A stretch of DNA of 64,000 nt from Microbacterium sp. cx-55 (GTDB lineage: Bacteria > Actinomycetota > Actinomycetes > Actinomycetales > Microbacteriaceae): positions 2,604,001 through 2,668,000 of the forward strand of contig NZ_CP088261.1 of NCBI RefSeq assembly GCF_021117345.1, read 5' to 3'. The notes under the pieces were generated by a model that was not told the origin of the DNA, did no database searches, and saw only the letters and a program-made list of their open reading frames with translations. The translations under genes and the position numbers were made by a program. Below are positions 9,005 to 17,757 of this stretch, piece after piece (position 1 is the first letter of the stretch; each line of letters begins with the position of its first letter).

Positions 9005-10057
9005 ATGATGAGCGGGATCTCCGATGTGGCGCACCTCGCGGGTGTGTCGAAGTCGACCGCGAGTCGGGCGCTCAGCGGCGCCGGTTACGTCTCGGCCGCC
9101 ACGAAAGAACGAGTCGCCGCTGCCGCCGCATCCCTCGGCTACGTCCCCTCGACGAACGCGCAGAGTCTGTCGACCGGCCGGACGCAGAACATCGGCGTCG
9201 TGATGCCGTATATCAACCGGTGGTTCTTCGCGGAGGTGCTCGAGGGGATCCAGCAGGAGCTCCTGGAGCGCGGCCTCGACCTGATGCTCTACGACGCGAA
9301 GCCCGGAACCGAGAGCCGACGGCGGATCTTCGAGGATTTCCTCGCCCGCAAGCGGTTCGACGGCCTCATCGCGGTCGGTCTGGAACCCGCCGAGAACGAA
9401 CTCGAGAGCATGCTGTCGCTCGGCAAGCCGGTCGTGAGCGTCATCGGCGATCACCCGAGGACGAGCGCCGTCTCGCTCGACGAAGGCAACACGGCGCACC
9501 GGGCGACCGAGCATCTGATCGCCCTCGGCCACCGCGACATCGCCTTCCTCGGTGCGGGCGCGGATCCGCACCGCCCGCACGTGGAGTCGGCGCGCGTCAG
9601 CGGTTACCACGCAGCAATGCGTCGTGCGGGGCTCGACGAGACGATCGCCCACGTGCCGTGCGCGCTCACCATGCCCTCCGGCTACGCGGCCGCGGTCGAC
9701 CTGCTCAGTGACTCGCGTGCTCGGCCGACCGCCATCGTCGCGGCGTGCGACGAGGTCGCGATCGGCGCCATCATCGCGGCGCGACGCCTCGGCATCCAGG
9801 TGCCGGCGGCCCTCAGCGTCGTGGGCATCGACGACCACGAACACGCCGAGATGTTCGCACTCACGACCCTTCACCAGGACCCGCGCGAGCAGGGCCGCAC
9901 CGCCGTCGACCTGCTCATGCGGCAGATCGAGGACCCGGATGCGGAGCCCGTCGTGGTGCGCGTGAAACCCCGGCTCGTGGTGCGCAACTCGACCGCGCCC
10001 GTGAACCCGTCCACATCCGTCGTCGTCGCCGACAACGGAATCCTGCCGGTCGGCTGA
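9005..10057 (+). CDS. LacI-family transcriptional regulator
   Basis: A 350-residue LacI/GalR regulator: an N-terminal helix-turn-helix (ISDVAHLAGVSKSTASRALS), a hinge helix near residues 45-60, and a periplasmic-binding-protein-like effector domain (from IGVVMPYINRWFF to the C-terminus). It is divergent from a sugar ABC operon and should repress it until a sugar binds. The start is ambiguous because GTG, GTG, ATG and ATG codons follow each other in frame from 8999; I prefer the ATG at 9005, seven bases after AGGAAGAGG. The operators lie in the shared intergenic region. A CebR-like role is suggested by the operator sequence, but the effector is not known. Confidence 0.92.
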   Translation: MMSGISDVAHLAGVSKSTASRALSGAGYVSAATKERVAAAAASLGYVPSTNAQSLSTGRTQNIGVVMPYINRWFFAEVLEGIQQELLERGLDLMLYDAKPGTESRRRIFEDFLARKRFDGLIAVGLEPAENELESMLSLGKPVVSVIGDHPRTSAVSLDEGNTAHRATEHLIALGHRDIAFLGAGADPHRPHVESARVSGYHAAMRRAGLDETIAHVPCALTMPSGYAAAVDLLSDSRARPTAIVAACDEVAIGAIIAARRLGIQVPAALSVVGIDDHEHAEMFALTTLHQDPREQGRTAVDLLMRQIEDPDAEPVVVRVKPRLVVRNSTAPVNPSTSVVVADNGILPVG

Positions 10058-10106
10058 CCGCTCCCGCGCGGCGCGGAGGTCGCAGATCTGCGGCGGCGGG
10101 CGCACG

Positions 10107-10142
10107 AGAGCGGGGCCCCGGCTCTCGCCGAGGCCCCGCTCT
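10107..10142. terminator. bidirectional terminator hairpin
   Basis: AGAGCGGGGCC (10107-10117) pairs with GGCCCCGCTCT (10132-10142), giving an 11-bp GC-rich stem with a 14-base loop. It lies in the 97-bp gap between the convergent LacI regulator and the large nuclease gene and can serve both. Confidence 0.7.
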
Positions 10143-10154
10143 GTGTCTTCCCGA

Positions 10155-13100
10155 TCAGCTGTGCCGGCGGCGACCCGTCGTGCGGGCGATGATGCCGAAG
10201 CCGATCAGCAGGGCGCCGAGGAGCGCCGCTCCACCGACCCAGCCGTAGTCGCCGCCCGTCGCCGGGAGCGCTCCGGAACGTGCCGCGATGGTGACCGGCT
10301 GCCATCCGATCACGTCACCGGCCGCGTCGAGCACCACGAGACGGTGCGAGCCCGACACGCCATCCGGCAGAGTGACGGTGACCGTACCGGCCGCACTCAC
10401 CTGCTGCCACCCGCCGAGCTGCTGCGGGGTGGAGTACAGCCAGATCGAGACCCACGCGCCGGCGTACTTGGTACCGACGTAGATCGTGATCTCTCCCCCG
10501 GCGACGAGGTTTCCGATCGTGACCTGGATCACGTTCTTCAGCGCCTCGATGAGCTCAGAGACGGACACCGGCTGCGGCGTGGTCGTCGGGGGCGTGCTGC
10601 CTCCGCCGGTCTCGGGCAGGGGCGGCGTCGTGGGCGTCGGCGTACCGGTGCCCGGTTCGCCGGTCGGCGGCTCCTCGACGGACGTCACCGCGATCGGAAC
10701 ACGCACCTCGGTGCCGCTCTGCGGGGCCTGCAGCACGATCGTGCTGGAGGCGGCAGCATCCGCCGGCACCTTCAGCGTGACCGTCGCCGAACCGCCGCTG
10801 ACGGCGATCGGGTCGAACACCGTCGTGCTGCCCGCGAAGCTCGCGAGGAGCGTCGTGGTGGCCGGGCTGCCGACCGACGTGAGGTCGAGGCCCGACACCT
10901 GGAACGTGACGGTGTCGCCCTCGGCGGCGGATGCGGGCACGCCCGTCACCTGCGCGCTGCGGCTCGCGAAGTTCGGGGTGAGCGTTCCCGCTGCCTTGAT
11001 GTAGCTGATCCACGCGTCGCGGTCGATGAGGCCCGAGTCGCGCGTGTTCGTGCCCTGGGTGAAGGTGCGGAAGTTATCGCCACCCTGCACGAGGAAGCTG
11101 AACGAACCGACCCGGTACTGCTGGGCGGGGTCGATCGGCTCTCCGTCGATCCAGATTCCGGTGATGTGCGAGCCACGGGCCGCCGACTCGTCGAACGTGT
11201 ACTGCACGTTCTCGGAGAGGCCGAGCGCGAGGTAGGAACGCGACGGGATGGTGCCGTCCGCGTTGGTCTGCCACTGCTCTTCGAGCAGGCTCTTGAACTG
11301 CGCGCCGGTCAGGCTTGTCGTGAACAGGTTGTTCGCGAAGGGAAGGACGGCGTTCGCGTCGGCGACCGTGATGCCGTCGGCATCCTTCAGCAGCTCCGCG
11401 CGGAGTCCGCCCGGGTTGACCACGCCGATCTCGGCGCCGCCGAGGCGTTCCTCGGAGAGGGTCGCGACCAGCGAGTCGGCGACGAGATTGCCCAGCGCCG
11501 ACTGCTTCGCACGGTTGTCACGCGTGCCGCCGGTGTAGACACCGTTGACGTACGTGCCTCCGGTGAAGGCCGTCGTGATGTCTGCCGACACGTCGCCGAC
11601 CTTCACGCTGCCGACGACCTTCGCTTCCGCGATCGCCTTGTCGACGATCGTCTTCACCGCGGCGACCCGAGGGTATTTGGCGACGAGCTGCGCATCGAGA
11701 TCAGCGTTCTGCTGAGCGTCATTGGCAGAATTCTTGTCGTCCACGATCGCGACGCGGGCCACGTTCTTCGCGGTGTAGGACTGCACGTCGCCGGTTTCGG
11801 CATCGACCGTCAACACGACCTGGCCGATGTTCTCGCCGTAGTTACCGGTCTGCACGATCGGGCGCGTCTTGTCGGTGCCCGGGATCGGCACGTTCCACGA
11901 GTACAGCTTGTGCGTGTGGCCGGTGAAGATCGCGTCGACGGCAGGAGAGGTCTTCGTCGCGATGTCGGCGAACGCCTTGCCGTCGGCGATCTCGTCTTCC
12001 AGTGTGGCCTTCTCGACCTCGCCGGCAGCAGCACCCTCGTGGTATTCGGCCACGATCACATCCGCTTCGCCGTTGGCGGGATCGCCGTCGGTCAGTTGGG
12101 CCGCGACGCGGTTGACGGCCTCGACCGGGTCACCGAACGTGACATCGGCGATTCCGCCGGGCGACACGAGCGTCGGCGTCTCCTCGGTGACGGCGCCGAT
12201 CACGCCGACCTTGAGCCCGTCGACCTCGATGATCGTGTACTCGTCGAGCACCGGAGTGGTCGTGCCCTTCTCGTACACGTTGGCGCCCAGGTAGGGGAAC
12301 GCGGCCACGTCGGACACGCGGCCCTTCAGATCCGCAAGCCCCTGATCAAACTCGTGGTTGCCGACGGCCGACGCCTGCAGCCCGAGCGCGTTCAGCACGT
12401 CGAGCGTCGGCTTGTCGCCCTGGAACGCCGAGGCGTAGAGCGACGCACCGATGTTGTCACCATCCGAAAGGAACAGCGTGTTGTCCTCGCCGTACTGCGC
12501 GCGGAGCTGCTCGATCGTTCCGGCGAACTTCAGCGTGGTGCCATCGATCCGACCGTGGAAGTCGTTGATGTTGAGCAGGTTGAGTTCAACCGTCGGGTCG
12601 AGGTCGAGGCCTACGACCAGGGGGTCGTGGTCGCTCGAGCGGAACGGCGAATCGTCGTAGAAGTTCGTCGCGTTGTAGTTGTAGCGGCTGTACTCCAGAG
12701 CGATCGACTCGACGGAGTTGATGTTCCAGACATCCGAACCCGTGACGAGCTTCTGCGCCTCGGTGGACGCGAGGATGTGGTCGAGCGAACCGACCTGGCC
12801 GCCGAACGAGTAGGTGTACTCATCCGTGGGGGCGAGGTTCGCGTAGCCGGCCTCGTAGAGAACCTGCATCGGGTCCTCCTGCGTGTACGAGTTGAAGTCG
12901 CCGAGCAGGAACACGTCATCCGTGCCCACCGAGGCCTTCAGCCCGTCGGCGAAAGCGACGAGCGCCTGCGCCTGACGCGTGCGGTCGCCGTTGAAGGCGC
13001 CCTGCACGCCGTTGGCGTTGTCGCCGGTTGCCGGCGGCTCGCTGTCGCCCTTCGACTTGAAGTGGTTGACGATCGCGATGAACGCGTCGTCGTCGCTCCC

Positions 13101-15161
13101 GCCCGTGGGCGTGAACGCCTGCGCGAGCGGCGGCCGCGCGTTGTCGAACGCGGCGTTGTCGAGAATCACCGATGCGCCGAGCGGCTCGACCGCGGCCTTC
13201 TTGTAGATGAAGGCGGTGCGGATGACGTCTTCGCCCGCGGGCACGGCCGCGGGCGACGGAGCGTAGGCCCACTCGTCCGAGCCGAGCGCCGCATTGAGTG
13301 CGGCCACGAGCGTCTTCACGGCCTCGTCGCGGTTCTCGCCCGCGATGGTGGAGTTCTCGATCTCTTCGAGCGAGACGACCTCGGCACCGAGTCCATTGAT
13401 CGCCGCGACGATCTTGGCCTGCTGGCGGGCGAGATCGTCGTCCTCTGCCGCGCCACGGGGCCCGGCGCCGCAGTTGTTCGCGGTGACGCGGTTGCCCTCG
13501 CGGTCGGTGTAGTAGGTGCAGCTTCCACCGGCGGCCACCCAGTCCTGCGCGGTCGTGGTGAAGTAGTTGAGCACGTTGAAGCTCGCGATCTGCAGGTCGC
13601 CGCCGACATCCTTCGGGGCGGGTTCGCGCGTGTTCGCGAACGTGGCCGGCTGCACCGTGGCGGCGTTGTCCACCGTTAGGTGCTGCGTCGGCTGGAAGTT
13701 CCACATGTCGTTGCGGTACTCCGCGATGACCGGGGCCGCGAACGTGACGGGCGCGCCCACACGAACCGGCGACGTCGTCGACAGGTACGGCAGCGGGATG
13801 CCCTTGTTCGCCGTGGAGTTGAAGTTGATCGACGCGCCATCGTCGAGCGTGACCGCACGTGCGGCGTTGTCGGCGACGACCGTGTCGTACTCGGGCGTGC
13901 CGGGACGAGCCACGTCGGTCGGGTTCTCCAACGGGGTCGTGCCCGCGGCGAGACCGACGGATGCGTAGTAGTTGGTGTCGTACGTGTTCGTCACCGTGAA
14001 GTCACCTTCGGGGGCGACGAGCATGCCCTCGAGCACCTCACGCGCCTCGTCGGTGGTCGGCCAGGCGGCGGGCACCGGAGTGACGGGAGCCGCCTGCTCC
14101 GTGAGCACGGTGATGCCGGTCGCGGCCGGGGTGAGCTGCGTCATCGTGCGGAATTCGGCAACCGGACCGGTCACCTCGACGTACTCGCCGACCTTCACGA
14201 GGCCCGCGACAGCGGCACCGGTCGCACCGGAGCCGCCGTAGACGAAGACGGCGTCGGATGCGGTGTGCGATGCATCCAGCGTTCCGCCCGTGCCGGGGGT
14301 CTGGATGTAGAAGCCGTTGAGCCCGCCGGTGGGGTAGGCCGCCGTGACGACGCCGCGCGTCGTGACGGTCTGGCCGACGAGCGGGCTCGTCGCACCCGTG
14401 CCCTGAATGGCGTCGATCGTCACGGTCGACGGCTCGGTCGGAGGCGTGGTCGGCTCGGGCGTGGGTGTGGGTGTGGGAGACGCCGTCGGGGTGGGCGTCG
14501 GAGTCGGCGTGGGCGTCGTGGCGCCGCCGGAGTTCTGCGGGGTGACCGCGGTCGAGACGGTGAAGTCGGCCGCGTTGTTGTCGGTGTCGACGAAGTTCGT
14601 GCGCACGAGCGAGTTCGGTTGGGCGGGCGTTGCGGCGGCCGCGCCCTCGAAGGTGTTGCTCGTTCCGTACCCGAGGAGGTCGACCACGTTCGCCGTGCCG
14701 ATGACGGAGCCGACTGCGGGAGTCAGGTTCTGCGTGGTGTCAGCGAGGACGATCGTCCCCGAGGCACCGGCGGGGCCGAAGCTGGTGCCGGTCAGGTCGG
14801 GCTGGACCGGCAGGTCGGCGAGACCGTCTGCGCTGCCCGGGAGAGAGACGAGGAAGTAGCCACCCGGCGCGATGTCACCGCTGAGGTTCTGCACCTGTGT
14901 CTGTCCCGTGCCCGTTGCCGAGCGGTACTGCAGCGACCATCCTTGGAGGGACTCGGCCGCGGTACCGGGGTTGTACAGCTCGACGAACCGGTTCTTGTAC
15001 AGCGCGCCCTTGCTGCCGTTGACGTACGCCTCGTTGATGATGACGCCCGAGCCGTCCGGCGCCGCCATGGCCGCCGTCGGAACGAGCATTCCACCGATCA
15101 GCGCTGTTCCGACTCCGAAGGCGAGCGCCGCTGTTCGACGCTGCCGCTGTGAAAAGGACAT
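10155..15161 (-). CDS. LPXTG-anchored ExeM/NucH nuclease fused to a 5'-nucleotidase
   Basis: A 1668-residue cell-surface protein. In order: signal peptide (1-33, ending AMA); lamin-tail domain (about 35-200); a Pro-Thr linker (about 215-245); an OB-like region; an endonuclease/exonuclease/phosphatase domain (about 520-860, motifs IASFNVLNY, LEEIEN, GDFNSY, SSDHDP); a metallophosphatase 5'-nucleotidase domain (motifs NINDFHGR, GNHEFDQG, GHTHKLYS) with its C-terminal substrate domain (SFLVQGGDNFRTF); an Ig-like segment; and a C-terminal LPATGG sortase signal, membrane helix and RRR tail. It should degrade extracellular DNA or nucleotides and release phosphate and nucleosides at the wall. A second LPETGG lies internally in the late linker. 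An AGGAG Shine-Dalgarno precedes the ATG. It appears monocistronic. Confidence 0.93.
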   Translation of the reverse strand: MSFSQRQRRTAALAFGVGTALIGGMLVPTAAMAAPDGSGVIINEAYVNGSKGALYKNRFVELYNPGTAAESLQGWSLQYRSATGTGQTQVQNLSGDIAPGGYFLVSLPGSADGLADLPVQPDLTGTSFGPAGASGTIVLADTTQNLTPAVGSVIGTANVVDLLGYGTSNTFEGAAAATPAQPNSLVRTNFVDTDNNAADFTVSTAVTPQNSGGATTPTPTPTPTPTASPTPTPTPEPTTPPTEPSTVTIDAIQGTGATSPLVGQTVTTRGVVTAAYPTGGLNGFYIQTPGTGGTLDASHTASDAVFVYGGSGATGAAVAGLVKVGEYVEVTGPVAEFRTMTQLTPAATGITVLTEQAAPVTPVPAAWPTTDEAREVLEGMLVAPEGDFTVTNTYDTNYYASVGLAAGTTPLENPTDVARPGTPEYDTVVADNAARAVTLDDGASINFNSTANKGIPLPYLSTTSPVRVGAPVTFAAPVIAEYRNDMWNFQPTQHLTVDNAATVQPATFANTREPAPKDVGGDLQIASFNVLNYFTTTAQDWVAAGGSCTYYTDREGNRVTANNCGAGPRGAAEDDDLARQQAKIVAAINGLGAEVVSLEEIENSTIAGENRDEAVKTLVAALNAALGSDEWAYAPSPAAVPAGEDVIRTAFIYKKAAVEPLGASVILDNAAFDNARPPLAQAFTPTGGSDDDAFIAIVNHFKSKGDSEPPATGDNANGVQGAFNGDRTRQAQALVAFADGLKASVGTDDVFLLGDFNSYTQEDPMQVLYEAGYANLAPTDEYTYSFGGQVGSLDHILASTEAQKLVTGSDVWNINSVESIALEYSRYNYNATNFYDDSPFRSSDHDPLVVGLDLDPTVELNLLNINDFHGRIDGTTLKFAGTIEQLRAQYGEDNTLFLSDGDNIGASLYASAFQGDKPTLDVLNALGLQASAVGNHEFDQGLADLKGRVSDVAAFPYLGANVYEKGTTTPVLDEYTIIEVDGLKVGVIGAVTEETPTLVSPGGIADVTFGDPVEAVNRVAAQLTDGDPANGEADVIVAEYHEGAAAGEVEKATLEDEIADGKAFADIATKTSPAVDAIFTGHTHKLYSWNVPIPGTDKTRPIVQTGNYGENIGQVVLTVDAETGDVQSYTAKNVARVAIVDDKNSANDAQQNADLDAQLVAKYPRVAAVKTIVDKAIAEAKVVGSVKVGDVSADITTAFTGGTYVNGVYTGGTRDNRAKQSALGNLVADSLVATLSEERLGGAEIGVVNPGGLRAELLKDADGITVADANAVLPFANNLFTTSLTGAQFKSLLEEQWQTNADGTIPSRSYLALGLSENVQYTFDESAARGSHITGIWIDGEPIDPAQQYRVGSFSFLVQGGDNFRTFTQGTNTRDSGLIDRDAWISYIKAAGTLTPNFASRSAQVTGVPASAAEGDTVTFQVSGLDLTSVGSPATTTLLASFAGSTTVFDPIAVSGGSATVTLKVPADAAASSTIVLQAPQSGTEVRVPIAVTSVEEPPTGEPGTGTPTPTTPPLPETGGGSTPPTTTPQPVSVSELIEALKNVIQVTIGNLVAGGEITIYVGTKYAGAWVSIWLYSTPQQLGGWQQVSAAGTVTVTLPDGVSGSHRLVVLDAAGDVIGWQPVTIAARSGALPATGGDYGWVGGAALLGALLIGFGIIARTTGRRRHS

Positions 15162-15310
15162 GGGTCTCCTGAGTTCTGACTGAGGGTTCCTCAGGAGGTT
15201 AGGCAGAAGTCATGAACGAAATGCGTACGAGCAGATGACGTTCCGGTGAGATTCCTCTCATCGAATCGTCATAGCTTTCTCATTCCGCGAGGTCCTTCGC
15301 CGAAAACGAG

Positions 15311-15344
15311 AAGGACCCCGGATGCCGCAGCATCCGGGGTCCTT
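15311..15344 (-). terminator. rho-independent terminator after rplL
   Basis: A perfect 15-bp stem (15311-15325 with 15330-15344, arm AAGGACCCCGGATGC on the plus strand) with a four-base CGCA loop, followed on the minus strand by CTCGTTTTCG. It ends the rplJ-rplL transcript 15 bases after the rplL stop. Confidence 0.9.
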
Positions 15345-15358
15345 CGCACAGAACGTGA

Positions 15359-15739
15359 TTACTTGAGGGTAACCGTCGCGCCGGCAGCCTCGAGGGCTTC
15401 CTTCGCCTTGTCTGCAGTCTCCTTGTTGGCGCCTTCGAGGACGGCCTTGGGAGCGCCGTCGACGACAGCCTTGGCCTCGCCGAGGCCGAGCGAGGTGAGC
15501 TCGCGGACCGTCTTGATGACCTGGATCTTCTTGTCGCCAGCGGCCTCGAGGATGACGTCGAAGGAATCCTTCTCCTCAACCTCTTCTGCAGCGCCTGCGC
15601 CAGCGGCACCGGCAACGGCGACGGGCGCGGCAGCGGTGACGTCGAACTTCTCCTCGAACGCCTTCACGAACTCGCTGAGCTCGACGAGGGTCAGGCCGGC
15701 GAACTGCTCGAGCAGCTCCTCAGTGGTGAGCTTAGCCAT
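15359..15739 (-). CDS. rplL: 50S ribosomal protein L7/L12
   Basis: 126 residues, the standard size. It forms the multi-copy L7/L12 stalk that recruits translation factors to the ribosome. The N-terminal dimerisation domain ([19 protein letters not shown]) is followed by an Ala/Gly-rich flexible hinge (about 37-52) and the C-terminal factor-binding domain ([20 protein letters not shown]). It lies 50 bases after rplJ in the usual rplJ-rplL order and ends at a strong terminator. Confidence 0.98.
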   Translation of the reverse strand: MAKLTTEELLEQFAGLTLVELSEFVKAFEEKFDVTAAAPVAVAGAAGAGAAEEVEEKDSFDVILEAAGDKKIQVIKTVRELTSLGLGEAKAVVDGAPKAVLEGANKETADKAKEALEAAGATVTLK

Positions 15740-15789
15740 GGTGTATCTCCTAGATTGATGGGGTTTGTGAGAACGAGATCGCCGGACGC

Positions 15790-16278
15790 TTACGCGGCCT
15801 CAGCGGTCTCCAGCTTTTCGCGAAGCGCGTCGATGGTCGCGGCAGCCTTGCCCATCGTCGCCTTCATCATGCCCGCAGCCTTCGCCAGCAGAACCTCACG
15901 GCTCTCGAGCGCGGCGTACTTGTTGACCTCGTCGGCGGTGAGGGAGTTGCCCTCGAACACGCCGCCCTTGATCACGAGAAGCGGGTTGGCCTTGGCGAAG
16001 TCACGCAGAGCCTTGGCAGTGGCGACGAAGTCACCGTGCACGAAAGCGACGGCCGACGGACCCTTGAGGTCGTCATCCAGCGCAGTGATCCCCGCGTTGT
16101 TCGCGGCGATCTTGGTCAGCGTGTTCTTCACCACGGCGTACTCAGCGTCCTGACGGATGCTGTTGCGCAGCTGCTTCAGCTGGGCAACCGTCAGACCGCG
16201 GTACTCGGTCAGCAGGACGGCGTTCGAGCTCTCGAATGACTTCGTGAGTTCGGAGACCGTTGCATCCTTCTGCGCCAT
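15790..16278 (-). CDS. rplJ: 50S ribosomal protein L10
   Basis: 162 residues. L10 anchors L7/L12 dimers to 23S rRNA and represses its own operon by binding the mRNA leader. The N-terminal rRNA-binding domain ([21 protein letters not shown]) and the C-terminal helix that carries L7/L12 (ending LREKLETAE) are both visible. The ATG at 16278 follows an AAGGAGTGACC Shine-Dalgarno; the frame runs further upstream only through the leader. rplJL here is separated from rplKA by about 7 kb of unrelated genes. Confidence 0.97.
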   Translation of the reverse strand: MAQKDATVSELTKSFESSNAVLLTEYRGLTVAQLKQLRNSIRQDAEYAVVKNTLTKIAANNAGITALDDDLKGPSAVAFVHGDFVATAKALRDFAKANPLLVIKGGVFEGNSLTADEVNKYAALESREVLLAKAAGMMKATMGKAAATIDALREKLETAEAA

Positions 16279-16480
16279 GGTCACTCCTTGGTGGGTACGA
16301 GACACCTCACGGTGGTGAGGCGCCGACCGGAGACCAGGCCCGCAAAAACAAGAAAGCTCCGGCGCAAGCGCACGGAGCTCGGTTCTCAGGAGAATCGTTC
16401 GTACACCTGCGCGGGCCCCTGCTTTCGCAGTGCTTCGGTCATCATGCGCTTGCACGCACGACGATGACCAGCGGTCTTCG
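16279..16480 (-). ncRNA. L10 leader RNA
   Basis: The region upstream of rplJ on the minus strand can fold as an autoregulatory L10 leader. A stem GGTCATC/GATGACC encloses GCGTGCAAGCGC at about 16438-16470. A CCTCACCACCGTGAGG hairpin lies near 16304-16319, just before the ribosome-binding site. Between them is an intrinsic terminator (16344-16379). Placement and parts match the known L10 leader family in which r-protein L10 (with L12) binds the RNA; the exact 5' end is not visible. Confidence 0.75.
16344..16379 (-). terminator. attenuator in the rplJ leader
   Basis: AGCTCCG and CGGAGCT flank GCGC-AA-GCGC, giving an 11-bp stem with one bulge (16355-16379). On the minus strand it is followed by the T-rich run TTTCTTGTTTTT (16344-16355). 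It lies about 65 bases before the rplJ start, so it is a premature terminator likely coupled to L10 binding. Confidence 0.8.
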
Positions 16481-16644
16481 GCTTCCCCCACCATACGCCA
16501 CCCCTCCCCCCACGCCAAATCCCCTGCCCCTCCCTCTCCCTACTTGCCGTCCCGCCCCCAGCCGCGGGACGGTCCGCCGGCGGGGATGGGCGTCGCCGCG
16601 CGTCGCGGGCGGGGCGCGTCCGGAGGGACGCGTACGCTCGAACG

Positions 16645-17370
16645 GTGACCCCCGAACTCGCCGCCCGCATCGTCGCGGACTCCCGCGACCGGGTGGCCTG
16701 GCTGCGGGCGCGCTCCCGGGGGATCACGGCGACGGATGTGGCCACCCTCACGAGCGACCGTGCCATCGCGAAGGCCGCGGACCAGAAGCTGGGCGGATCG
16801 CGCTTCTCCGGCAACGCGTACACCGACCACGGGCGACGCCGTGAGCCCGAGATCGCCGCCTGGGTCGCCGCAACCCACGGCATCCTGCCCTCGAGCGCGC
16901 TCTTCCACGCCGTCGTCGAGAAGCGCCATTTGGCCACCCCCGACGGCATCGGCGTCGACGCCGACGGACGGATCTCGCTGGCCGAGATCAAGACCACCAA
17001 CAAGTCGTGGCGATCCATTCCGCGCGGCTACCTCCGCCAGGTGTGGTGGCAGCAGCACGTCCTGGGCGCAGAGCGGACCCTTGTTGCCTGGGAGCAGCAC
17101 GACGGCTTCGTGCCTGTCGACGACGAACCGCGCTGCGCGTGGGTCGACCGCGACGATGCCGAGATCGCCAAACTCGTGCGGCTGGCAACCTCACTGATCG
17201 ACGAGTTGTACTTCCGCACGACCGGCGTCCGCCCCCAGGGTGCCAGTGCTCCGCGCGAAGAATCCCAGGCCACGGATGCGGCACTTCTCGCGGCCGCCGA
17301 AGCCGCCGCCCGCCCGACCCGGTCGCGAGCGCTCGACTCCGCTTATCGCGCCCTCGCCCTCGCGGACTGA
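16645..17370 (+). CDS. YqaJ-family exonuclease-like protein
   Basis: A 241-residue protein of the YqaJ viral-recombinase family, which has the lambda-exonuclease PD-(D/E)XK fold. Visible motifs: GITATDVATL (family signature near residues 27-36), an HGRRREPEIAAW helix with catalytic Glu (about E68), GIGVDADG (Asp about 105), AEIKTT (E114 and K116 of the ExK motif) and a Gln-rich helix QVWWQQHVL. Phage YqaJ proteins resect double-stranded DNA ends for annealing recombination. Here the gene stands alone, with no RecT, integrase or other phage gene nearby. It starts with a GTG and runs divergently from the rplJ leader. Function in the host is unknown; the C-terminal 40 residues are Ala-rich and not part of the fold. 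Confidence 0.8.
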   Translation: MTPELAARIVADSRDRVAWLRARSRGITATDVATLTSDRAIAKAADQKLGGSRFSGNAYTDHGRRREPEIAAWVAATHGILPSSALFHAVVEKRHLATPDGIGVDADGRISLAEIKTTNKSWRSIPRGYLRQVWWQQHVLGAERTLVAWEQHDGFVPVDDEPRCAWVDRDDAEIAKLVRLATSLIDELYFRTTGVRPQGASAPREESQATDAALLAAAEAAARPTRSRALDSAYRALALAD

Positions 17371-17582
17371 TCGCCCGCATTCCTCCGCGCCGCCCTTCGA
17401 GTCGCTAGCCCCCGCCCCGCGGTGACCCGGCACGCCGGTACGCCGCTCTCGCCGCTCTGTCTACCGGGGCCCGGTCACCCACGACCCGGCGACGACGACC
17501 CGCCGCCCGCGGCCCCTCCTGAGCCCACCCGCTCGAGGCAGCGACACGCCGCGCCCGACCGACACACTCCCCATGCCCCGCG

Positions 17583-17657
17583 AGTCGTCGGACCGGACGC
17601 GGCCGAGACGCCTCATCAGCCCCAGGACACCACTTCAGCCCCACCGGTCCGACGACT
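17583..17657. repeat. inverted-repeat element, copy A
   Basis: AGTCGTCGGACCGG (17583-17596) and CCGGTCCGACGACT (17644-17657) are perfect 14-bp inverted arms around a 47-bp centre. The same element recurs at 45488-45563 and 45671-45745 with the same outer bases (ACGCGG after the left arm, CAGCCCCA before the right arm, GCGGA after it) and a diverged centre. Arm position 11 is C here and T in the other copies, with the matching change in the right arm. It lies in the 498-bp gap between the YqaJ and MFS genes. Confidence 0.85.
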
Positions 17658-17717
17658 GCGGAGCCGACATGGACAAATCGACGGCGGCGGAGCCCACGGG
17701 CGAGACCGCACGACTGC

Positions 17718-17755
17718 CACGCCCACCCGCGGGAAGTCACGCCCACCCGTGGGAA
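17718..17755. repeat. 20-bp direct repeat upstream of MFS promoter
   Basis: CACGCCCACCCGCGGGAA at 17718-17735 is repeated as CACGCCCACCCGTGGGAA at 17738-17755, with a 20-bp period and one mismatch. It ends three bases before the first operator of the MFS/marR promoter. It could be a two-site activator element or a simple duplication. Confidence 0.6.
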
Positions 17756-17757
17756 TA

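Noticed and set aside
10143..13679. 1178-codon plus-strand frame opposite the large nuclease
   Set aside because: Low-complexity Arg/Val/Asp-rich shadow of the nuclease/5'-nucleotidase gene.
15162..15300. PHO box upstream of the phosphate-releasing surface enzyme
   Set aside because: GTTCATG-like words occur but not as the spaced direct repeat expected for PhoP, so it is not supported.
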